Below are positions 56,530 through 64,000 of a stretch of 64,000 nt of DNA, piece after piece. Where the stretch lies: NCBI RefSeq assembly GCF_021730395.1, contig NC_069366.1, positions 83,617,001 to 83,681,000 on the forward strand. Direction: 5' to 3'. The DNA comes from Mercenaria mercenaria. Its lineage: Eukaryota > Mollusca > Bivalvia > Venerida > Veneridae. Under the pieces are notes generated by a model. It was not told the DNA's origin. It was given only the letters and a program-made list of their open reading frames with translations, and did no database searches. The translations under genes were made by a program, and so were the position numbers. How positions within the stretch are numbered: position 1 is the stretch's first letter; the number at the start of each line of letters is the position of its first letter.

Positions 56530-57645
56530 GTCAACAAATACTTTAATAGAAATCTTGGTGCATTTCTTGATGAAACCTTGAACTTTAAAGATCATGTGAA
56601 TCGCAAATGTCGTTCTGCCATTTTGAATTACCTACGAATTAAAAACATTCGAAAATATTTAACCAAAGCAACCACTTATATTTTAGTTTTGTTTCTAGTT
56701 ATCTAACATCTGGATGACTGCAATGTCATACTGTAAGGTTAAGCTAACGGTGAGCAACATAAGATACTCTAAACATGTGTGCAAAACTTGTCCTTACCAG
56801 GAGGAAATCTGACGGTTCCAAACAAGCATTGTATGACTTATTGTATGGATTCAGTGTTGGATTCAGTGTTGTTATATTTTCTGGTCCTTTGGGATCATGG
56901 AGTCCACCCAATGTTCATAGGTAATAGAGTTCCGCTTAAGCCGGTGCTAGGGGGCATGAGAGGTGTTGCACTTTCCACTACCTCTCATGAACAGACTCAG
57001 TCAAACCGAGTCTGCTATTATTTTGCTTGGTTGCATTATATGCTTCCAAAGGATCCCCTAACAGATTTCCAGCAATATTTTAAAGCCGTGTGGCGGCCGT
57101 AAAATGTCTCCCCGCACTTTGATTCAGTGTTGTTATATTTTCTGGTCCTTTACCACTCAATGTTCATACGTAATAGAGTTTCGCTTAAGCCGGTGATAGG
57201 GTCGTAAGAGGTGTTTTCATTTTCCATCATGAACCGACTCAATCAAACCGAGTCTGCTATTATTTTGCTTGGTTGCATTCTATGCTTCCAAAGGATCTTC
57301 TTACATATTTTATTTACATCGGTTGCTGGTGAAAGCAAGGATTGAGTTTAAAATCCTTTCTTTCAGCTGTTACATTGGCGGAGCACCTACTAGATGTATT
57401 TAACAGAATTGCTTACAAAGTTTTTTCCAAGAAGACATTGTCTGAGATCGTCAGAAAATTCCGAATGTCGCCATGTTGTTCCATACAACAAGTGCAAAAC
57501 ATTCAATGATAGAAGTTTCTGTACTATTGGTCCAAAACTGTGGAATGAACTGCCCTTAGCATTACGCAAAAGTGAATCACTTGATACATTCAAACAAAAT
57601 CTTAAAACAATGTATTTTAAAGACTTTATGGCATTGTTTTAATTT
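56530..57645 (+). mobile_element. Fragmented LINE 3' half with inserted repeats
   Basis: 56530-56720 encodes NLGAFLDETLNFKDHV and LNYLRIKNIRKYL, the region after the RT palm. 57394-57642 encodes RSFCTIGPKLWNELPLALRK and LDTFKQNLKTMYF, the usual C-terminal end of many LINE ORF2 proteins. Between them sit two diverged copies of another repeat (56930-57060 and 57175-57300). Dead remnant. Confidence 0.7.
56930..57300 (+). repeat. Two diverged copies of the GTTCCGCTTAAGC repeat
   Basis: Both copies share CGCTTAAGCCGGTG, CAAACCGAGTCTGCTATTAT and CTTCCAAAGGATC. They are direct repeats about 240 bp apart, each preceded by TCAGTGTTGTTATATTTTCT. Confidence 0.75.
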
Positions 57646-57794
57646 TTTTGATAAATGATTTAAATGCCATAACAGCAAGTGTTAGGTTTTAATTTTTTGT
57701 GAGTTTTTTTTTTACATTTCATCATTTATATTTTTAAGGCTTGTTAAATTAAATGTACAACGTCACTGAATACGTCATTTATAGAAATAGGGGT

Positions 57795-57885
57795 TTAATG
57801 GGGGCTTCGTTTTGAGGTCGCTGCGCTTTTGGTGCGTGGCATTCCCTGTTTGATATTTTTCTTTGTTTTTACTCAAGTTAATCAG
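57795..57885 (+). repeat. Detached 3' tail of the Penelope-like family
   Basis: GGGCTTCGTTTTGAGG and GTGGCATTCCCTGTTTGATA match the end of the 43240-44610 element (GGGTTTCGTTTTGGGG, GGCATTCCCTGTTTAATATT). No RT part is present here. Confidence 0.55.
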
Positions 57886-58449
57886 TTTCAGTTTCTAATA
57901 GCAATAATAGCAATATCTGTTAGTGATGAAAGGAAATCCACAATCAGAAGAATACAGCTTCCTTGTCTACGTTGTTACAGTTAATTGATTTAAGGGTACA
58001 GTCCGATTTTATTATCTAGATTTTTATGTTTTCCCTTTGACATAAAAAATAGATGTAATATTGATCTTTATAAATTGTTTTGAAATAGATATATTAATAA
58101 AATAAGCATTAGTTATGAAATCGTAGAAATCAGTTTCTCAGACTTTTTGCATTTTTTGACGCATGATTTAACTAACACGTTTAGTAACTTATCTCTATCC
58201 GACCAATAGTTACACCCTCTCCCCCGGGACTCTTAACATAACTGCGTTATATGTAAGTAGGTCAGTATCTGCATTTAGAAACAAGCTGGTCATGCTTTTG
58301 AAAATTCATCAAAGTCGTTGGATAAAGATATGTTTGAACTATATGCTAAATAAAGTTTTAAGATAAACGTTCTGATTACCTTTAGCTGTATATATAAATT
58401 ATGTTACTTAGTACACTTAACATTATAGTGACACTGCGTACAGTTATAA

Positions 58450-58760
58450 CATTTAAGTATGGTGACTGATATCTGCCATTTCGCGATTTCGCCCCGCGAC
58501 GCCGCTGATTGAAAACACGCGACTTAAGAAGTTAAAATGGCGGGGGCGCGGGGTGAAAACTCGCTATTTTGGACAAAGCGTACGGGGACAGTGCGCTGCC
58601 ATACCGTACTATTGCCCAATGGTTTCTCGGTTGGAGGGGAGAACAAGAACCAAATATGAGGCCCGCCCTGGTTGCCCTCTGACTGTTGTGTCTGACAAAG
58701 TAATTGATGCTTTGAAAGTAACAAACGAGAAAGATGTAAGACACAAGAGCGGATAGAGAA
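58450..58760 (+). mobile_element. Probable Tc1/mariner-type transposase relic
   Basis: A short ORF reads MVSRLEGRTRTKYEARPGCP, then LTVVSDKVIDALKV. The RPGxPLTVV...ID pattern resembles the linker and second helix-turn-helix of mariner-type transposases. Only about 45 residues remain and the catalytic part is absent. A CG-rich palindrome-like stretch precedes it (58480-58565). Confidence 0.45.
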
Positions 58761-60001
58761 AATGTCAGCGGTTTGCCTGATTTTAAAAGAAAGGCTAACC
58801 CAGGAGAATTAAAGAATGGGACAAATTTTACTTGTGAGTTACAAAAATAATACTCGCTCTCTTTATAACCAGATTGCATCCTATTAACAGTAAGTAAAAG
58901 AGCTCTTGAGAATGCTAAAATGATAGTTTTCATATACATGAGGTTTCCTCAAATGTAAGATTCCATAGTTAGATGTAGCCTCGACACTAATTCATCAAGA
59001 TTTAAAATTTAGACTTGTTGAATTTTCTTTTTGCTATGCCATGATTACATTTGTAATAAAACTTTGCAAGAATATGCATTTTTCAGTTACAGAAAACAGG
59101 ACAAAATACCATAAAATATAAATATAAGTAAAACAAATCTGTGTAAATTGAATATATTAAAGGGCAAGGACTGCCTAACAGTAAGTTAATTTTATATGAT
59201 AGCGATCCTCAAGCTTTTCATAACGCTGAAAAGTCGGACTACTATTGAAAAAGCTATAACAGTTTGAAACTGAAGAAGATAACTGATCATGGAGGCAGTC
59301 ATTAAGTGTGTCATTTAGTGTGTTTATGACGTCATTAACATACTGTTGAATTCCTTATTTAGCAAATAACATTTTAAAAAGATTAATTTCATATGTTTCT
59401 TGAGTGGAAGATGTAAAACATTGTAATTCCTTTAAAATAATTGGAAAAAGGCAGAGAAGTTATTTTACAGAAATAAACAAATACAATTCAAATATGTATA
59501 TGGAAATTTAATAAATCCACCATTTTCTATTTTGTTGCCATGGAAACAAAACGGTCACCATTTTCAGTAGAAATTGAAAAGCTCATAGCTTTCTCATTTT
59601 TAAGCCAATTTTGAAAATCATTTCACTTCCATAAATGGTTAAAGAAATACTAGCAGTAAGAAAGAGTTAACGAAGAAAATTATTGCCTTTCTCTTCAACC
59701 TTCAGAAGTCTTAACTTCAGGCATTGGTCGCTGATAAATATGACCCATACGCATGCGCGTTGAATTGAGATATTCATATATGAACATGAACAAAATCTCA
59801 ATCTGTATAATAAATACGAAAATGTTCTTTAAGGTGGGTCGGTGGAAAAGATCTCCCCTAGCCCGTGCGCCGTTAAGAATGGGAACGAAGACTTTTAGTT
59901 ATGAAGGCTACGCTACTTTGAGTTTATGACTTGCTGAATTGTAGTAAATGCGAACTTCAATCTAAGGAAAGAAGTAAATAGAAATATACTTATCTTTTCA
60001 G

Positions 60002-63000
60002 TGGTACTAGGAGTTCCGGCTCGTGGAGGGACTTTTATGTGTCGAACCTGCCATAACGTCAAGGACCCCAGTAGCTGCACAACTTTTGAGAGGTGCCACG
60101 AACACGAAGTGAGTCTGTATAAGAACAAAGTAACAAAACACTGAATCTGTCTGGGAATTAAAAAAGAGGTAGCTTAAGGCTACGCTGATATGGCGACATC
60201 AGTTTTTATAACAGTTGTCAAATCATTAGACAAGTTCACGCTACCCAAAATCATTTCATTGTCCTGCATGTCAAGGAAAAAGTGAATTTCAACTTTGATT
60301 TTGGAATGTTTTTGGTAACAACTTATTGTTTGCTATTATCTGCTTTTATGCACTTAAGGGTTTATTGGCCTTTAAATACTAATCGTACTTGTTAAAAACA
60401 ACTAGTACAGGGAATAGAAAAAAATGAAAATGTTTATTTATCAAAAAAGCAAAACAATTTGTTGCAAAACAAACGATACTACAAGTAAAATAATGCTATT
60501 TAGCATTGTGAAATTTATCAATGATACTGACATTTGACAAGAGCTTGAATAAACTATTGCTGCAAAATCACAATGAAAAATATGAATGGATGTACATGTA
60601 CTTGAAACAAGTGCTATTTGTTACTTTACTTATATGCACAAATGAATACATGTTGAATAGTAAATAGTGTGTAATTATATAGAAAGCCTGACTTTTTGCA
60701 TTATGACCCCAGAACAATTGGAATTTCTGCTATGCTATAAAATTGGATGGCCGTATATCCAATGTCTTCTAATTATAAATTCTTAACCAGTTACAGTCTC
60801 AAGAAAACTGTGATCTTGACCTTTAACGTCTTACCTCCAAAACAAAAAAGGGTCACTTACTGACCGTAGACAATTATGATATAAAGTAAATTTGCATAAA
60901 CTTAACATTTGTAGTAAAATATGTTATTCAAACGTGCAATAATACCTTCAATTGTCTTCTGTGTAATTTAGAGCTCAGATTGTGATGGAAAGGATGTGTA
61001 CTTAGTGTATATAATTTCAGTAATTATACTCAACTACAGATTACTTTTGATCAAGATGCAAGTCTACGCATGCCGCTTCAGTTGACTGAGACCACGTATT
61101 AATATGTTATATCTGGCAATATCGTTTGAGATCCTCTACTAACCACTGTCAGTCAAGCAAAGCAATTTGATGGCAGTTGTCTCAAGCTTTCTGCAGCCAT
61201 TGAAAACAAACCATTTTAGTATCAGTACCCTTGAGACAATGAATATTAATGCATTGCTTGTAATTTGAGAGTTCTATGCCAAGGTATTCTTCAGTCATTT
61301 TTCGGGTATTAGCTTCAGCCCAGAAGTCACTATTATAGGGGCGGTGCTGAAAGGGCAAAAGGGCACCGATATGGGCAGAAGGGCGCCGCTAAAAATGGAC
61401 AGGGCACTGCGCCATGCTATTCCGCTCTAGAAAAATCCCTACGATATGACAAAACATTCTAAGTCAGTAAAGCTCCTCTACTGATATCAATCAAGATTGT
61501 TTTCGTAATTGGTAAATATATAACGATGTCCTTGATTTATTTATTTATTTATTTCAACATACAATGTATCTATACAACATGACAAATTACCTATACATAC
61601 AACAAACAATAAACAAATCTGTATGAATATAAACTGAAATGTGCCAGGTCACAAAACATTATATGCCAAGGATAACACAAAAGAAGAGTAAAGATAAGCT
61701 CAATACTCTTATTTCCATTGTGGTCCTTAATACATAGTATTGTATGACAAAGGAAGAAAACAAACATTTTAAATTACTTAAATATTGAACTTCAAGTAGC
61801 ACACTTAGAAATACTTTTTTTAGAAGAATAAATCGAAATATAACTTCAATAAATTACTATCACAGATATAATTGAAGCAAAAAATAATCTCAAAAATAGT
61901 ATCACATTTGAATGAAATACATTAAAAATTACAATATCATAGCTTAATGGACTAATGTTATAAATTTGTAAATAAAACATATGGTAAAAAATGAGTAAAA
62001 ATATACCAAATTGCAATTCAGGTGCAACTAGATTAAGATTCAAAATAATTAAAATAATTTGCCAGTTTAATTAAAGTAACTGAAAACTTGTGTTAAAAAA
62101 ATCAATCTAGGCAAAATTAAGATTTTATAAAATATAAAAGAAGTATTTTCATATAAGAGTATAAAATTTTATTGAAGGGAATCTGTAAAATGCTGTTTAA
62201 CTATACATTTAAAAACAGACATTGATGTGGAATCCCTAGCTTACTGAGGTAAGTCATTCCAAAGACAACAGCCATTAAATACAAAGGACTTTTGGCCAAA
62301 ACCTTTAATCTTCCAGTATCATTCACATCAAGATCCTTTATCTTTTTGCTAAATCTTGTGGAGTACTTATGGACAGACTTTACAGGGGTGAAATGCTCAC
62401 ACATATATGATGGGGCCTTTTGACATTTAATTTTAAAAACATGTTAAAGTATTAATTGGTTGACCCTGACCTCAACCGGTAGCCATTTCAGATCAAGAAA
62501 ATGTTCTTTCTTGATGTGTGACCTAGGGTGTAAACCAAATGATATCTAACTAATTTGTTCTGGGTGATCTTATTCTTCAATTTCTTAGTCAAACCGTAAA
62601 ACCAGGCTGATGAAGCATAATCAAAATGACACTGAAAAAGTGATGAAACCAACAACTTTTTAGTATGAGCAGTGAGAAATGCACTCTTGCGGTAGAGAAA
62701 TTTTAACCTATCATTGGACTTCTTAATTACTGACCTAGCCATGGATTCAAATGACAAAGTGTAAACAATAGTAGCACCCAAATATTTGACAGATGATTTA
62801 GAATCAATACTATGGCCATTGCAAGAAATATTCATACTCAAATTAGATTTTAACCTTTGTTTTGACCCAAAGAGAATTGATTCAGTCTTTCCAAGATGAA
62901 GAGATAATTTGTTACTAATCAGCCATTTATTGACAGTGTCTAACTCTTGACTTAATTGTTCTTCAATATGTAGTTTGTTTTTGCCCGCACCTAGTACAGC

Positions 63001-63240
63001 TGAATCATCTGCATAAAGAAGTAACCTGTTTTTAACAACACCAGACATTTCATTGTCTTGTCTTTGGAAAAGAGCCGACAGGGTAAGGGCCAAGGGAGAT
63101 TGTTACGGTTGTATTACGTTGTTAATAATTTCATCAGCCTTTTATTGATTACTTTGTTTTTATTGCAGTCGTGTGTAACACAAGTGCATAGCATGAACAA
63201 TGAGTATGTCTTCACCAAAAGTTGCAAGGAGTCACATCAT
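60002..63240 (+). CDS. Gene E: inverted partial member of the LU-like family
   Basis: Two plus-strand exons match exons 2 and 3 of the family: 60002-60108 (VPARGG, MCRTCHNVKDPSSC, ERCHEH; entry phase 1, exit phase 0) and 63169-63240 (SCVTQVHSMNNEYVF, SCKESHH; phase 0 to 0). Sizes (107 and 72 nt), phases, splice sites (TTTTCAG/GTGAGT; TATTGCAG/GTAAGT) and cysteine positions all fit. No signal-peptide exon could be found between 56 and 60 kb, and exons 4 onward would lie beyond the window. Compared with A-D the sequence between cysteines is strongly changed. Its intron 2 (3.06 kb) holds a LINE remnant ending only about 60 bp before exon 3. Incomplete in the window, so whether it is functional is unknown. 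Confidence 0.7.
61330..61440. repeat. GC-rich short repeat (GGGCNCCG blocks)
   Basis: GGGCAAAAGGGCACCGATAT and GGGCAGAAGGGCGCCGCTAA follow each other as diverged near-repeats of about 25 bp. No function proposed. Confidence 0.4.
61535..63110 (-). mobile_element. LINE remnant in intron 2 of gene E
   Basis: Minus-strand ORF 62488-63093 holds LLLYADDSAVLGAG (RT YADD box), NKWLISNKLSLHLGKTE and SSVKYLGATI; the conserved C-terminal end continues in another frame at 62201-62404 (INDTGRLK-like, FGMTYLSKLGIP-like residues), so at least one frameshift separates them. The 3' end is an (AAAT)n-type tail at 61538-61552. 5'-truncated just before the YADD region. A different LINE lineage from 21656-23905 (YADD versus FADD, different wording). 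Confidence 0.75.
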
Positions 63241-63710
63241 GTAAGTTCCACTTTATAGTTTTATCAGGTTATTTAGTTGTATGAAGGCCTATCATGTAAG
63301 TTCTACTATGTGTTAGGTTATTTAGTTGTAAAGAGTCCCATCATGTTAGTTCCAATTTCTAATTGTATTAGATTGGTAAGTTGTGTGGAGGCTCATCGGG
63401 TAAGTTCCACTGTCTAAATTTATTAGGTTATCTAGTTTCAGAAGTGTCCCATTAAGGTCAGCTGTCTAATTGTATTAGAAATTTAGTTGCAAAGACAGCC
63501 AATCATGTTACTTCCAAATTATAATTGTATTAGATTGTTCAGTTGCAAAGAGCCTTTTACGTACGTTCCACTATTTGATGGTATATTTATTAGTAATATT
63601 TAGTTGCAAAGAGCCATCATGTATGTTCCGCTGTTTAATTATGTTAGGTTATTTAGTTGCAAAGAGCCCTGTCATGTAAGTTCAACTGTTTATTGTACTA
63701 GATTATCTTA
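63219..63710 (+). repeat. Minisatellite derived from the exon 3/donor junction of gene E
   Basis: The exon end AGTTGCAAGGAGTCACATCA, its donor TGTAAGTTCC and about 30 bases of intron form the first of nine units. Later units begin at about 63275, 63324, 63379, 63434, 63485, 63541, 63602 and 63655, spaced 46-61 bp. Three intronic units keep an exact GTAAGT (63296, 63400, 63676). Confidence 0.85.
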
Positions 63711-64000
63711 CATTGTTTATTGTGATATATTTAAAAGAATATTCAGCTGACAAAACCATGTTGGACCAGCCGATAGTAATCCAAAACGAAAATTTCGCCG
63801 AGCATTTATTTACAATAATTTTTACTTTTTGCTTGTATAATCAACATTAATGAACTGAACAAAGAATACCGGAAAATGATACCAAAATAAGAAAACGCAC
63901 GGATATTGCCGATCGCCATTACAGGCGAGTCGCTTTGAAGGTGCATTTACTGTGTATCGTTGAGTGTAATTATTTGCCTGGAAAAAAGGATGGATTTCCG
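63711..64000. other. Window edge inside intron 3 of gene E
   Basis: No exon 4 of the family (His-rich, CxxCC) is seen before the window ends. Confidence 0.5.

Noticed and set aside
1-64000. CRISPR array, bacterial operon or defence island
   Set aside because: The tandem arrays lack repeat-spacer structure, and introns, SINEs and LINEs show a eukaryotic genome.

Overview
The window is animal nuclear DNA: AT-rich, with short exons in long introns, GT-AG junctions, and a dense mix of MITEs, tRNA-derived SINEs, 5'-truncated LINEs and a Penelope-like fragment. The repeat families resemble those of marine bivalves, so a clam-like mollusc is the best inference. The sequence alone does not prove the species.

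The main content is a tandem gene family found only by exon reading, because every exon is too short to stand out as an ORF. Four members (A, B, C, D) lie head-to-tail on the minus strand (about 2351-5883, 7852-14521, 27230-34842, 44791-49331). A fifth, inverted and partial, lies on the plus strand (E, 60002-63240 and past the edge). Each gene has a signal-peptide exon, three exons that together make a cysteine-rich module resembling a Ly6/uPAR three-finger (LU) domain, one or two Thr/Pro-rich linker exons, and (B, C, D) a last exon with a six-cysteine ShKT domain that ends at the stop codon. Intron phases are shared (1, 0, 0, 1, 1). The predicted products are small secreted proteins: signal, LU-like module with a His-rich loop, mucin-like stalk, ShKT. 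C and D look whole (193 and 194 aa), B is longer (about 270 aa), and A looks decayed and shows no ShKT exon.

A and B share features that C and D lack, including a co-ordinated loss of two cysteines that would pair in a three-finger fold. This suggests at least two rounds of duplication. E is the most divergent member.

The spaces between and inside the genes are mostly repeats: a 749-codon LINE reverse transcriptase ORF (21656-23905, minus), a LINE remnant inside an intron of E (61535-63110), a split LINE fragment (56530-57645), a Penelope-like RT fragment (43250-44610), six copies of one long-inverted-repeat MITE, three of a second, several foldback elements, tRNA-derived sequences and minisatellites. 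Two minisatellites are built from exon-boundary sequence of the gene family itself: the stop-codon end of C and the exon 3/donor junction of E. No rRNA gene, CRISPR array or bacterial-type operon is present.
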